A stretch of DNA of 38,064 nt from an uncultured Granulosicoccus sp. (GTDB lineage: Bacteria > Pseudomonadota > Gammaproteobacteria > Granulosicoccales > Granulosicoccaceae), in assembly GCA_947492525.1 (NCBI GenBank), contig CANLNQ010000044.1:1-38064 (forward strand), read 5' to 3'. Below are positions 25,882 through 34,978 of the stretch, one piece after another (the stretch's first letter is position 1; each line of letters starts with the position of its first letter). The notes below the pieces were generated by a model. The model worked only from the letters and a program-made list of their open reading frames with translations, did no database searches and had not been told where the DNA came from. The position numbers were made by a program, and so were the translations under genes.

Positions 25882-26382
25882 TTACAAGCCCAGTTCAGAC
25901 AAACCGGGGTGGTCGTCGGGTCGTCGGCCTTGCGGCCATCGGAACAGTCGTTCCTCCTCGCTGATGGCCAGGTCATTGATGCTGGCAATTCGCCGCTGCA
26001 TCAGTCCCTCATCCGAGAACTCCCAGTTCTCGTTGCCGTATGAGCGGTACCACTGATCATCCTCGTCGTGCCACTCATAGGCGAAGCGGACGGCAATCCG
26101 GTTTCCCGCGGTGGCCCAGAGTTCCTTGATCAGTCGGTAGCCGTTCTCGGTCTGCCACTTTTTCTCGAGAAACTGGCGAATCTCCTCGCGCCCGCTCAGG
26201 AACTCCGACCGGTTACGCCATACGCTGTCTGCGGTATAGGCAAGCGACACCTTTTCGGGGTTGCGACTGTTCCAGCCATCTTCGGCCATTCTTACCTTCT
26301 GTGCGGCCGTCTGCTGCGTGAACGGTGGCAAGGGCGGTCTGCTTTCTGTCGCGGCTGACAGCGCATCCGACGAATTGTTCAT
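25882..26382 (-). CDS. DUF1348 / NTF2-like protein
   Basis: This 166-residue soluble protein has the family's conserved line: [20 protein letters not shown], then [53 protein letters not shown] and a final basic/acidic tail. The fold is an NTF2-like cone; members have no established reaction but often appear with nitrogen or aromatic genes. It starts 7 bases after the cynS stop, so it is the last gene of the cyanate operon. In that context it may help detoxify or bind a small ligand, but nothing in the sequence proves it. Confidence 0.88.
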   Translation of the reverse strand: MNNSSDALSAATESRPPLPPFTQQTAAQKVRMAEDGWNSRNPEKVSLAYTADSVWRNRSEFLSGREEIRQFLEKKWQTENGYRLIKELWATAGNRIAVRFAYEWHDEDDQWYRSYGNENWEFSDEGLMQRRIASINDLAISEEERLFRWPQGRRPDDHPGLSELGL

Positions 26383-26389
26383 GAGCGCT

Positions 26390-26869
26390 CTACCACTGGT
26401 TGTACGAGAGGAACTTGCCGCTCATCTTCACTTCGATGCGGTCGCCTTTCGGGTTGGGTATTTTCTCGACACTCATGTCGAAATCGATGGCGCTCATGAT
26501 GCCGTCGCCACCTTTCTCATGGATCAGCTCCTTCAGGGTCTGCCCGTATACACCCACGATTTCGTAGAAGCGATAGATGCAGGGATCGGTGGGAACGGTC
26601 TGCGGAAAGACCTTGTTCGGGCACTCCGTCAGCACGTCGATACAGCTGGCTGGCAGTTCCAGCAACGCCACCAGGGCCTCGGCCTTGTCAACTGGAAAGG
26701 AGTTCATGCCCAGACAGGCCGATGTGGTGAAGACTTCAGACATGCCGATCATCTCGGCAATGCTTGCCCAGCTGAGTTTTTTTGCGCGTTTGCTCGCCAT
26801 GATGGCGTTCGTTACTTCAGACATGGTCATCAGGGCAGGGAGGGTTTCCGGGGTATGCATGTGATTCAT
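26390..26869 (-). CDS. cynS: Cyanate hydratase (cyanase)
   Basis: This 159-residue enzyme turns cyanate and bicarbonate into ammonia and two CO2 (through carbamate). The N-terminal helical domain ([20 protein letters not shown]) and the C-terminal catalytic domain are both present. The catalytic trio of the family, Arg, Glu and Ser, is seen at R100, E103 (YRFYEIVG) and S126 (GIMSAIDF), with the same spacing (3 and 23) as R96, E99, S122 in E. coli CynS. The active enzyme is a decamer. Its ATG overlaps the ATPase stop in an ATGA, so translation is coupled to the transporter. This gives the operon a clear cyanate-using purpose. Confidence 0.97.
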   Translation of the reverse strand: MNHMHTPETLPALMTMSEVTNAIMASKRAKKLSWASIAEMIGMSEVFTTSACLGMNSFPVDKAEALVALLELPASCIDVLTECPNKVFPQTVPTDPCIYRFYEIVGVYGQTLKELIHEKGGDGIMSAIDFDMSVEKIPNPKGDRIEVKMSGKFLSYNQW

Positions 26870-27825
26870 GGTTGGGTTCCTGTCAGCATGGTGAGAGAGG
26901 GTGGGTTGTTGTCCGCAGGGGGTTCGGGCTGCGTTGTGTGTGCCTCGTCCGACCCGGTAAGTCCCGGGTGAACCGTCAGGGGTTTCTGGTTGCGAGTGTT
27001 CTTCCGATTTTCGGCTTGCGAGAGCTCTCGAGAGCGGGTTGTCAGAAAATCAACCAGATGATTGCGTATCGGGTAGTACGCGGAATCGTGGATGATGTCG
27101 GCACGACGACGGGGCCGTGGTATGTCGATGACAACACTTTCCGCCACGGTGGCAAAAGGGCCGTTGCTCATCAGCAGAATTCGATCAGCGAGCAGAATGG
27201 CTTCATCGACATCGTGAGTGATCATGAAGACCGTCTGGTCCGAGCCTGACCAGACGCGGATCAACTCATCCTGAATGGTGCCTCGGGTCAGTGCATCCAG
27301 AGCGCCGAAAGGTTCGTCGAGCAGCAGCAGCTTGGGTTGGATCGCAAATGCCCGGGCGATGGAGACGCGTTGTCGCATGCCGCCGGACAGCTGCGACGGT
27401 TTGCGCTTTTCAGATCCCTGTCCGAGGCCGACCATTTCCAGATGCTTGTAGGAGTGATCACGTACCTGTTTGCGCGTCCAGTCGGGATAGCGCGCCTTGA
27501 CGCCGAACATGACATTCTTCAAGGCGCTCATCCACGGCAGTAGGGAATAGTTCTGGAACACGACACCGCGTTCGAGCCCCGGACCACCGATCTCCCGTCC
27601 CTCCATCGAGACAACGCCACTGGTGGCTGTATCGAGGCCGGCCAGTACATTGAGAATCGTGGACTTTCCGCAGCCGGAGTGTCCGATGATGCACACGAAC
27701 TCCCCACGATTGATGTCGAAGTTGGCGTTTTCGAAAACGGTCAGGGGCTCGCCGCCATCCGGAGACGGATAGCGCCGGGTGAGGTTCTGTATTTCCAGTA
27801 GTGGAGTGTTATCAGTCATTGTCAT
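26866..27825 (-). CDS. ABC transporter ATPase of the nitrate/cyanate (NrtD/CynD) class
   Basis: This is an ATPase of about 319 residues. Motifs seen are Walker A GHSGCGKST, the Q-loop QNYSLLPWMS, the signature LSGGMRQRVSIARAF, Walker B LLLLDEPFGALD and the His switch ITHDVDEA. The class drives nitrate, cyanate, taurine or sulfonate permeases. A Pro-rich, disordered tail of about 55 residues follows the ATPase core. Start ATG 27825 is chosen as it lies 7 bases after the permease stop; codons further upstream would overlap the permease. The stop overlaps the cynS start by 4 bases, so the transporter and cyanase are made together. Confidence 0.93.
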   Translation of the reverse strand: MTMTDNTPLLEIQNLTRRYPSPDGGEPLTVFENANFDINRGEFVCIIGHSGCGKSTILNVLAGLDTATSGVVSMEGREIGGPGLERGVVFQNYSLLPWMSALKNVMFGVKARYPDWTRKQVRDHSYKHLEMVGLGQGSEKRKPSQLSGGMRQRVSIARAFAIQPKLLLLDEPFGALDALTRGTIQDELIRVWSGSDQTVFMITHDVDEAILLADRILLMSNGPFATVAESVVIDIPRPRRRADIIHDSAYYPIRNHLVDFLTTRSRELSQAENRKNTRNQKPLTVHPGLTGSDEAHTTQPEPPADNNPPSLTMLTGTQP

Positions 27826-27832
27826 GGTCACT

Positions 27833-28660
27833 CTATTCCTGATACTGGACAGCGGATTGCACGCGGGCAAACAACGCATCCAGCAACATGCCGACAACCC
27901 CGATGACCAGTATCGAGAAGATCACGCTGGTGAGGTCCAGGTTGTTCCATTCGTTCCACACGTAGTAGCCGATGCCGGTGCCGCCAACAAGCATCTCGGC
28001 AGCAACGATGACCAGCCAGGCGATACCGATGGATATACGCATGCCAGTGAGTATCGTCGGCGCCGCGGCAGGCAGAATGACACTGAGCGCCGTGCGCAGA
28101 TTGCCGAGTTCATGGGTTCTGGCCACGTTGATCCAGTCCTTGCGAACATTGGCAACACCAAAGGCGGTATTGATCAGCATCGGCCAGATGGAACAGATGA
28201 AGATGACGAAGATGGCTGACGCTTCACTGTCCTGAATGATGAACAAGGCCAGCGGCATCCATGCCAGAGGCGATATCGGTCTGAGTACCTGAATGAAGGG
28301 GTCCAGTGTCTTGTAGGCCAGCGGGGACATGCCAATCAGGAATCCGATGGGCAACGCCAGCAGTGCGGCCAGCAGATACCCGGTCAGAACGCGATACAGG
28401 GAGTAGGCGATCTGGATGCCGATACCCTTGTCATTGGGCCCATTGTCATAGACCGGATTGGACAGCTCTTCAAATGCCTTGACGATGATGGCTGACGGTG
28501 GCGGCACCCGAGCTTCCTCGGAGGCACCGCCCATCAACAGCTCATACTCGGTCATGTCCTCGGCGCTCTTCACTGCCGGCGTGAGTGCTTCCCAGATGCC
28601 CAACAGGCTTAAAAGCAGCAGCACCGACAGCAATGGAGCCTTGTAACGTGAAGCAATCAT
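27833..28660 (-). CDS. ABC transporter permease of the nitrate/cyanate class
   Basis: This 275-residue inner-membrane protein has a signal-anchor-like first segment (residues 8-30), a periplasmic stretch with PPPSAIIVKAFEEL, and five more hydrophobic segments. The coupling-helix EAA-type loop is seen in NVARTHELGNLRTALSVILP (about 180-200), which docks on the ATPase. The sequence GIGYYVWNEWNNLDLTSVIF is typical of NrtB-like permeases. Its start lies 3 bases after the binding-protein stop and the ATPase begins 7 bases after its own stop, a tight operon order. It passes the anion delivered by the Tat-exported binding protein. Confidence 0.92.
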   Translation of the reverse strand: MIASRYKAPLLSVLLLLSLLGIWEALTPAVKSAEDMTEYELLMGGASEEARVPPPSAIIVKAFEELSNPVYDNGPNDKGIGIQIAYSLYRVLTGYLLAALLALPIGFLIGMSPLAYKTLDPFIQVLRPISPLAWMPLALFIIQDSEASAIFVIFICSIWPMLINTAFGVANVRKDWINVARTHELGNLRTALSVILPAAAPTILTGMRISIGIAWLVIVAAEMLVGGTGIGYYVWNEWNNLDLTSVIFSILVIGVVGMLLDALFARVQSAVQYQE

Positions 28661-28663
28661 GGA

Positions 28664-30061
28664 TCAGCTCTTGCCGATGGCAAAACTTTTCACGTATTCC
28701 TCAGGGGCGCTGGGATCGAAGGTCTTGCCCATGATGTCGTAGCTCATGTAAGTCTTCGTGGGTGGTTCCAGCCCAAGGCTCTTCATGATCGATGCGCAGT
28801 CCGCAGCGTTGTATACCTGTTCGGCGACACCCTTGTAATCAACGTCACCTTCGATATAGCCCCAGCGCTTCATCTGCGTGAGAATCCAGACGCCCATGGA
28901 ATGCCAGGGGAAGGGGTCGAAGTCGATGCGATCCGGGATGTCCTTGATATTGCCCAGTCCGTCTGCATAGCGGCCGGTCAATACCTGGGAGATGACCGGC
29001 ACGGGTTGGTTCAGGTAGTTCTTGGGCGCGATGGCTTCGGCAATCTCCTGCCGATTCTCTGCCGGGCTTGCATATTGCGTGGCATCGATCAGTGCTTTCA
29101 GCAGGTTGCCATAGGTATTGGGCAGCGTTTCTGCGAACTCGGCGCTGCAGGCAAAGGCGCAGCAGGGATGGCCATCCCAGATTTCCTTGGTGAGCTTGTG
29201 AATGAAGCCTACCTTCTCCCAGACGGCGCGCTGATTGAATGGATCCGGTGACAGATAGCCGTCCAGATTGCCGGCCTTGAGATTGGCCACCATTTCCGGC
29301 GGCGGCACCACCCGGATCTGAATATCCACATCGGGGTCCAGACCGAACTCGGCCACGTAGTAGCGCAGCAGGAAGTTGTGCATGGAGTATTCGAACGGTA
29401 CGCCGAACTTGAAGCCCTTCCACTTGGAAGGATCATCGTTCTTGTCAGCGTGATCCACGTGCAGAACAATGGCCTGTCCGTTGATGTTTTCCACCGCCGG
29501 CATCAAGTAGGGTTCTGCCACAGAGCCTGCCCCCATCGTGATGGCCAGTGGCATGGGGGTGAGCATGTGGGCTGCGTCGTATTCCTTGTTCAGGGACTTG
29601 TCGCGGGCCACCGCCCAGCCGGCTGTCTTGATCACGTCAACGTCAAGCCCGTATTTTTCATAGAACCCCAGCGGCTTGGCCATGATGATGGGGGTGGCGC
29701 AGGTAATGGGCACAAAGCCAACAGCGAGGGAGGATTTTTCGGGCTTGCCGATGGACTCGGCAATGGCCGCTTTCGCGGCTTCGATCGGGAACACCGAACC
29801 CAGAGCGGCAGCCAGTGTACCGCCGCCCAGCAGCTTGGCGAAAGAACGTCTGCTGATGTCGTTATGGCCAAACACCGAGCGCACCACGGCGCTCTCGACC
29901 ATGTGTGACAGTGCCTCATCGGAGCTGGCAAACCGTGGGCTGTCGTCGGTGGCGCTGGACCTTGCCTGAGTGTCGGAGCTACAGGTCGCGCAGGAGCAGT
30001 TTCTGCCGTGGCGCAGATCAATATCGCCGTCGTAAGGGTTGTCGAAGCTTTTCGAAGTCAT
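28664..30061 (-). CDS. Nitrate/cyanate-type (NrtA/CmpA-like) binding protein with Cys-rich leader and internal Tat signal
   Basis: This 465-residue protein captures the anion outside the inner membrane. A twin-arginine signal, SRRSFAKLLGGG (Arg 71-72), is preceded by about 70 hydrophilic residues with CSCATC (Cys 22, 24, 27), an unusual leader. The binding domain follows: VGFVPITCATPIIMAKPLGF, YDAAHMLTPMPLAITMGAG, WKGFKFGVPFEYSMHNFLLR, GNLDGYLSPDPFNQ and GHPCCAFACSAEF match NrtA-like proteins. The start ATG 30061 is preferred: GGAGA lies 10 bases upstream, while the in-frame ATG at 30082 has none. It is the first gene of the operon reading to cynS; whether it binds nitrate, bicarbonate or cyanate is not decided by sequence, though cynS favours cyanate. 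Confidence 0.9.
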   Translation of the reverse strand: MTSKSFDNPYDGDIDLRHGRNCSCATCSSDTQARSSATDDSPRFASSDEALSHMVESAVVRSVFGHNDISRRSFAKLLGGGTLAAALGSVFPIEAAKAAIAESIGKPEKSSLAVGFVPITCATPIIMAKPLGFYEKYGLDVDVIKTAGWAVARDKSLNKEYDAAHMLTPMPLAITMGAGSVAEPYLMPAVENINGQAIVLHVDHADKNDDPSKWKGFKFGVPFEYSMHNFLLRYYVAEFGLDPDVDIQIRVVPPPEMVANLKAGNLDGYLSPDPFNQRAVWEKVGFIHKLTKEIWDGHPCCAFACSAEFAETLPNTYGNLLKALIDATQYASPAENRQEIAEAIAPKNYLNQPVPVISQVLTGRYADGLGNIKDIPDRIDFDPFPWHSMGVWILTQMKRWGYIEGDVDYKGVAEQVYNAADCASIMKSLGLEPPTKTYMSYDIMGKTFDPSAPEEYVKSFAIGKS

Positions 30062-30245
30062 CGGGTGCCAGTCTCCAGTCATCAGAAAGTGTGTGCAATT
30101 GGCGCTGACAGCTTCCTTGGTCGAGTCGAAGTAACGCCCTTGTGCCTTTGTCTATTTCATGCTTCATGCCATGCCGAAAGAAAATAAAATAAACAGTAAA
30201 TACAACGAGATAGAGGAAATCGATACTGACTGAAAGCTACGATAT

Positions 30246-30283
30246 TTCGTGTATTACGAATTTACATAGAAGTGAATTACGAA
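30246..30283. promoter_or_regulatory. Dyad and direct repeats in the divergent binding-protein / activator region
   Basis: TTCGT-N5-ACGAA (30246-30260) is a clean dyad, and its ATTACGAA half (30253-30260) recurs at 30276-30283, 23 bases or about two helical turns on. The region 30062-30301 is AT-rich and shared by the leftward cyanate operon and the rightward activator gene. This looks like a regulator site. I saw no -24/-12 element with exact spacing on either strand by eye. Confidence 0.5.
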
Positions 30284-30301
30284 AATAAGTAATATCGGGG
30301 C

Positions 30302-32305
30302 ATGGCAGACAGCACGCTTGATAACGAGTCCGATCATCGACAGAACCCGGTTCTCGACCGCTCAAGCGGTCAGCCGGGAGCCGATTCAGACAAGGCCTTG
30401 CCTGCATTCAGACAAGCCGCGGAATTGGGCGGTGTGCTCAGTCAGTATTTTCTGGAGTCTGATGAGCCGGCGTTCCTGCTAGACCCCTACAGCGGCCGAG
30501 TGCTGCGGGTCAACAAGGCCGCCGAGCAGTTCTTCCGACTGCCGGGAAAGGTGCTGAACGGGCTGTATATCGACAAGCTCTACCCGGATCTGCGTGCGGA
30601 GTTATACGTGTTTACCGAGGAAGCGCTGGCACAGGGTCACGCGCGTGCGCGCAACCTCACCCTGATGCGGCCGGATGGAAAGACCATCCAGATGGAGCAC
30701 ACTGCCATGTCCCTGTCCTACAGGGAGCAGACCATTCTGATGATACGGCTGGTCGATCTGGATGCCCTGCACCGACGCGATATCAACGATGCTGCCGAAT
30801 CCTATCTGCGCCAGGGCTTGCACGAGTGGCTACGCGATGAGCAGTATTATCGGGATATCGAACGCGAGTATCGCCTGATTCTGGCAGCCGCCGGAGAAGG
30901 AATCTATGGCGTCAGCGCTCAAGGATGCACCACGTTCCTGAATCCGGCCGCCGAGCAGTTGCTCGGCTACAAGGCGGAGGAGCTGATCGGCAAGGACATG
31001 CACGAGATTATCCATCACCACCACGCCGATGGTTCGGTCTATCACACCAATGAATGTCCCATCTACAATGCATTCAAGGAAGGCAAGGTCAATTCTGTCG
31101 ATAATGAAGTCTTCTGGCGCAAGGATGGCCAGGCCATTCCCGTGGAATACACCTCCACCCCGATCGTCGATTCCGGCAATGTCATCGGTGCCGTGATTGT
31201 ATTCAGGGATGTCAGTGAGCGACGCAACAATGAGCGCACCTTGCGCAATGCGCTGATCGAGAATGCTGCATTACGGGAAAGGCTGGAAATGGAGAATGCC
31301 TATCTGAAGGAAGAAATCCGCAGTCGAGGGAATCATCACAACATCATCGGTAATTCGGATTCCCTGAATACCCTGCTGACGCAGATCGATCTGGTAGCGC
31401 CTACCGATGCCAACGTCATGATCAGTGGCGAAAGCGGTACCGGCAAGGAGCTGATTGCTCACGCCATACACCGAGCATCGACTCGGGCAGACCGCCCCCT
31501 GATTCGAGTCAACTGTGCCGCCATACCGCGAGAGCTGTTCGAAAGCGAATTCTTCGGTCATGTCAAAGGTGCGTTTTCAGGGGCCTTGCGTGATCGGGTG
31601 GGCCGCTTCGAACTGGCCGATGGCGGCACGCTGTTTCTGGACGAAGTGGGGGAACTGGAGATCACCTTGCAGGCCAAGCTGCTTCGGGTGGTGCAGGAGG
31701 GCAAGTTCGAGCGCGTGGGTGAGGAGCGTTCTCGCGAGGTGAACGTGCGTCTCATTGCGGCGACCAATCGGGATCTCAAGGCCGCCGTGGAGGCCGGTGA
31801 CTTTCGAGAAGACCTGTACTTCCGGTTGAACGTCTTTCCCATCGAATGTACGCCGCTGAGACAGCGGGTGTCTGACATTCCCTTGCTGGCCGAGCATTAC
31901 CTTGAAATCACCTGCCAGCGCCTGAACCTGCCATTGCCCCGGCTGACGCGGGCCAATGTGCAAGCGCTGATGGAATACCCGTGGCCGGGAAACATCCGCG
32001 AATTGCAGAACGTCATGGAACGCGCAGCTATCGTGATGCGGAACGGCAAGTTGACCATCGACCTGCCGAGCGCTGACGGCAGAGTCGAGGCGATGAAGCA
32101 GGATGCAGTGTCTGAGAGCGCACCCTTGCCGGATCGCATTCTGACCGCCGCTGAAATGCTGGAAGTCGAAAAGCAGAATCTCAAACGTGCCTTGGCATCC
32201 TGCGCTGGCAAGGTGGCCGGTGAGGATGGTGCAGCGATGCTGCTGGGCATGAAGCCCACCACCGTCTATTCACGCATCAAGAGCTGGAAGCTGGATGTGT
32301 CCTGA
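30302..32305 (+). CDS. PAS-PAS sigma-54-dependent activator (AAA+ enhancer-binding protein) with GAFSGA
   Basis: This 667-residue regulator has two PAS domains (about 40-155 and 185-307; the second holds [17 protein letters not shown]), a coiled coil (about 309-342) and the AAA+ core. Walker A is GESGTGKE (376-383), Walker B GTLFLDE (442-448). The sigma-54 contact loop reads GAFSGA (423-428) instead of GAFTGA. A Fis-type helix-turn-helix closes the protein ([17 protein letters not shown], about 643-659). There is no phosphorylation receiver domain, so sensing should be by the PAS domains. It is divergent from the cyanate operon and likely its activator. Start ATG 30302 has only a weak GGGG just upstream. 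Confidence 0.93.
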   Translation: MADSTLDNESDHRQNPVLDRSSGQPGADSDKALPAFRQAAELGGVLSQYFLESDEPAFLLDPYSGRVLRVNKAAEQFFRLPGKVLNGLYIDKLYPDLRAELYVFTEEALAQGHARARNLTLMRPDGKTIQMEHTAMSLSYREQTILMIRLVDLDALHRRDINDAAESYLRQGLHEWLRDEQYYRDIEREYRLILAAAGEGIYGVSAQGCTTFLNPAAEQLLGYKAEELIGKDMHEIIHHHHADGSVYHTNECPIYNAFKEGKVNSVDNEVFWRKDGQAIPVEYTSTPIVDSGNVIGAVIVFRDVSERRNNERTLRNALIENAALRERLEMENAYLKEEIRSRGNHHNIIGNSDSLNTLLTQIDLVAPTDANVMISGESGTGKELIAHAIHRASTRADRPLIRVNCAAIPRELFESEFFGHVKGAFSGALRDRVGRFELADGGTLFLDEVGELEITLQAKLLRVVQEGKFERVGEERSREVNVRLIAATNRDLKAAVEAGDFREDLYFRLNVFPIECTPLRQRVSDIPLLAEHYLEITCQRLNLPLPRLTRANVQALMEYPWPGNIRELQNVMERAAIVMRNGKLTIDLPSADGRVEAMKQDAVSESAPLPDRILTAAEMLEVEKQNLKRALASCAGKVAGEDGAAMLLGMKPTTVYSRIKSWKLDVS

Positions 32306-32316
32306 CGCGAGGCCCA

Positions 32317-32502
32317 TCACAGCCCGGCCGCAAACAATGCCTCCACCGAACCCAATGCCATGTACAACAGGCAAGCGGCACCAATGACATGCCGGATGGG
32401 CAGCGGACACCCAAAGGCAGCGTCGCGGTGCTCGTCTTCACCCTGCCCGCTGTTTCGCAGGAAATCGTTGATTGTTTCGTGACGGTTGTTTGCCGGGGTC
32501 AT
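32317..32502 (-). CDS. Small single-span membrane protein
   Basis: This 61-residue protein has a strong Shine-Dalgarno (AGAGGAG, 7 bases before ATG 32502). The first 37 residues are polar and rich in Asn, Asp, Glu, Arg (NNRHETINDFLRNSGQ); the rest is one hydrophobic segment (VIGAACLLYMALGSVEALFA). It is convergent with the sigma-54 activator (11-base gap) and lies downstream of the cyanophycin genes, beyond the hairpin at 32726-32754. Read-through or its own promoter could express it. I recognise no family; a small membrane-anchoring or adaptor role is only a guess. Confidence 0.65.
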   Translation of the reverse strand: MTPANNRHETINDFLRNSGQGEDEHRDAAFGCPLPIRHVIGAACLLYMALGSVEALFAAGL

Positions 32503-32725
32503 GATTCGCTCCTCTTGCGTGACGCTGTGTCAAAGCCTGTCATCAGAGTGCCTGCCCAGCCGTGACAGCGAGTGCGCTCATTCACGGACGGGAGGGGAAT
32601 ATTCACGGCGTGCAGAAGCCGGCACGTGTCGGCGTTCTCGGGTATGCGTTGTGGTACGTGAGTGCGGGTGCAATGCCGCGGGCCAGGTGCGTACAGGCTG
32701 ACGGGTCACGATGACCGGGTGATGA

Positions 32726-32754
32726 CGAGCAAGAGCCTGTTTGCGTCTTGCTCG
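32726..32754 (-). terminator. Hairpin right after the double cyanophycinase gene
   Basis: A perfect 9-base stem (CGAGCAAGA / TCTTGCTCG) with an 11-base loop begins 11 bases past the stop of the cyanophycinase gene on its strand. Position and strength suit an intrinsic terminator, but no T-run follows, so partial read-through to the small membrane protein is possible. Confidence 0.55.
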
Positions 32755-32764
32755 CGCATTGACT

Positions 32765-34978
32765 TCAGGCGTTGTCGTCTCGTGGGCATTCCAGATCGAG
32801 AAAGGCCGTTGCACCCTCACTGTCTCCCGGTCGCACCATGACGCCGTGAATACCGGCATTGGCGCCACTGACAGCCGCGCCAGCCTCTTCTGCCAGCCCC
32901 GCTACCATTTTCTGAAGCAAGGCCACACTTGCATCAACCGGAGACTGGCGGGTAATCACGTTGGTGTTCAGATCCACCCGGTCGCCGGGGCCCAGCAGGG
33001 TCAGCCGGACGCCGTTGGCCACGAAACTGTCATTCTGCAGTACGAGTTTCAAGGGATCGATCTCGATCAGCAGGAAACCGTGTTTGCCCGTCGCCTCAAG
33101 CTGGCAACCCGCGTGGGTGGCAATCACCGCGCTGTCCTCCAGTACACCGATGCCGAAACGTTCGTTTTCCTCGGCACAGGCCACCACCAGCCGGCCCATG
33201 CGGTCTGATCGCAGCAGATTCTGATCGACGATACCGCTGGCAAACAGGCCGATACCTTCCTGAATTGCCAGTCCTCGATGGCCCACATCCGACGACACGC
33301 CGAAGCGCAGCGCCTCGTAGGTCGAGCCACCTGCGATCATCACACCCGACAGTGCCGAGGCGGCACCGCTGGCTGCGATCAACGGTACGCCGTTGGCGTG
33401 AGCCTTGGCAATGGCGCGCAGCACGGCGCTCTCCTCGCCCCGGTGCAGCAAGGTATCCACCAGTCTGATCTGATTGCCGCCGCACAGAAAGATGGCGGAC
33501 ATCCTCTCGATGCTTTCCAGCAGATCGGTGTCGCGGGCAACATAGTCGACATTGCGAACGGTGACACCGAGATCCACCGCTTCGACGCCCAACTTGCCCA
33601 GTGCCGTTATGTGTTCCTCTGCGGTTCGACGCGGCTCGGATGAGGCGCAGGCGAGCACGCCCACGGTACCCGGCGTCAGTTGCCCCAGTGCATCGCTCAA
33701 CATCTCTGGCGCACTGCTCAGGGGAGAGGAGCCGAGCAGGATGATCCGCGACTCGGGTTTCGGCGGCATGGCGTAGGTGCGAGCCCGGCGACCCATGCGG
33801 TCAGCCAGGCGTGTTGCATTGAGTTGTTCCGAGGTGATGGACACGTCGAAATCCAGCGCTGTCATGCGAAGCCCATTATCGGGTGTGGAAATGAAGCAGC
33901 GGGTCTTTCTCGCCACGCGCGCAAGCGTCACTTCCACGTTGTATCCCGATTTGGCATCGAAGGCTTCAACCACATCGTGGCGGTAGAGTTTGGAATCACT
34001 CAATACCAGACGTGCCATGAGATCGTACAGGGTATAGGCGCCAAAAGCGTTGCGTCTGGAACGTACGGGCGCCCGGTAGGCGGTATCGGCCTTGCCCACC
34101 TTGCGTTTGCCTTCACCCGCATAGGGCTTGAATTTGCGCAGATCTATGGTGTCTCCATCGTCGAGATAGCTGAGGGTGACATTCGCGTAGTGCCGCCTGT
34201 CGTGCTCGATTTCTGCACCGTCCAGGTTCAGCATCATCACGCCATACTCACCGCAGATCCTGCCTGCGGCACCCTCCACGATCAGTGCCGTGTTCTCGTC
34301 GATGCCGAAGCCGCGGGTTTGCCCGGCCTCTGCCATGGCCACAACCATTCGTCCCAGTCGGCCCCGTTTGATGAAGTGCTGATCCACCATGCCGAACGGA
34401 AAGAAGCTCAGGCCGCGTCCGAGCAGAAGCCCCGGCTGATCCGGATCCTGCGTGACGCCGTGAATCACGGATTCCAGAGACGTGCCGCCCCGCAGCATCG
34501 GCTGAGACATGATGGCGGCTCCCGCGCTGGATCCGGCAACCAGGCCTCCCGCCTGCTGCGCAGCGCGAATGGCGTTCAGCGCCGGGGTCTCCACACCTTC
34601 GGGTGAGAGCGCCTTGAGAATCTTGGCCTGATCGCCGCCGGTGAAATAGACGCTGCCGTAATCAGCGATCTTCTGCAGCAGCCCTGCATCGCTCGCCACG
34701 CTCGGCGCCCGTCTGCCGTACAGAGGTGCCACCTCCACCTCGAAACCGTGCGATTGGAAGGCCTCAAGGCTCTCCTTGCCCACTTCGACCGGTTCGGAAG
34801 AGGCGGTAGGGAACACCAGTATCCGGCCACCGGACAGACGATGCATCTCTGCATACACCGAGGCGTTGTTGTCCTCCAGTCGTCCACCGATCACCGCCAG
34901 CTTCCGGCCACCCTCCGCCTTGAAGGCGGCAGGCGAAGGAGAAGGCGAGCCTTTCATGTCCTGATGCTTGTTGGTCAC
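32765..34978 (-). CDS. Double cyanophycinase; second half with a broken catalytic triad
   Basis: This 737-residue protein has two cyanophycinase-like (S51 peptidase) units, against about 270 residues for the usual single-unit enzyme, which cuts cyanophycin to Asp-Arg dipeptides. In unit one (about 25-270) the nucleophile is S151 in GSSAGA, the His is H201 in VDQHF and the Glu is E228 in GIDENTA, spacings 50 and 27. In unit two (about 410-650) S537 (AASGAA) and E614 (GVLEDSA) are kept at exactly the same spacings, but the His position is N587 (VDQNLL), so unit two is probably inactive. About 110 residues (290-400) of unfamiliar sequence join the units. It starts at GTG 34978, overlapping the cphA stop by 4 bases, so the two are translated together. 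There is no signal peptide; it should act in the cytoplasm. Confidence 0.9.
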   Translation of the reverse strand: MTNKHQDMKGSPSPSPAAFKAEGGRKLAVIGGRLEDNNASVYAEMHRLSGGRILVFPTASSEPVEVGKESLEAFQSHGFEVEVAPLYGRRAPSVASDAGLLQKIADYGSVYFTGGDQAKILKALSPEGVETPALNAIRAAQQAGGLVAGSSAGAAIMSQPMLRGGTSLESVIHGVTQDPDQPGLLLGRGLSFFPFGMVDQHFIKRGRLGRMVVAMAEAGQTRGFGIDENTALIVEGAAGRICGEYGVMMLNLDGAEIEHDRRHYANVTLSYLDDGDTIDLRKFKPYAGEGKRKVGKADTAYRAPVRSRRNAFGAYTLYDLMARLVLSDSKLYRHDVVEAFDAKSGYNVEVTLARVARKTRCFISTPDNGLRMTALDFDVSITSEQLNATRLADRMGRRARTYAMPPKPESRIILLGSSPLSSAPEMLSDALGQLTPGTVGVLACASSEPRRTAEEHITALGKLGVEAVDLGVTVRNVDYVARDTDLLESIERMSAIFLCGGNQIRLVDTLLHRGEESAVLRAIAKAHANGVPLIAASGAASALSGVMIAGGSTYEALRFGVSSDVGHRGLAIQEGIGLFASGIVDQNLLRSDRMGRLVVACAEENERFGIGVLEDSAVIATHAGCQLEATGKHGFLLIEIDPLKLVLQNDSFVANGVRLTLLGPGDRVDLNTNVITRQSPVDASVALLQKMVAGLAEEAGAAVSGANAGIHGVMVRPGDSEGATAFLDLECPRDDNA

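Noticed and set aside
30062..30301. Possible -24/-12 sigma-54 promoters upstream of the binding protein (GGCAC and GGCAT sequences near 30143 and 30170)
   Set aside because: The GG to GC spacing is off by one or more bases in each case; sigma-54 promoters need strict spacing.
33680..34606. A 308-codon plus-strand frame opposite the double cyanophycinase
   Set aside because: Antisense shadow of a well supported gene; no motif or ribosome binding site.
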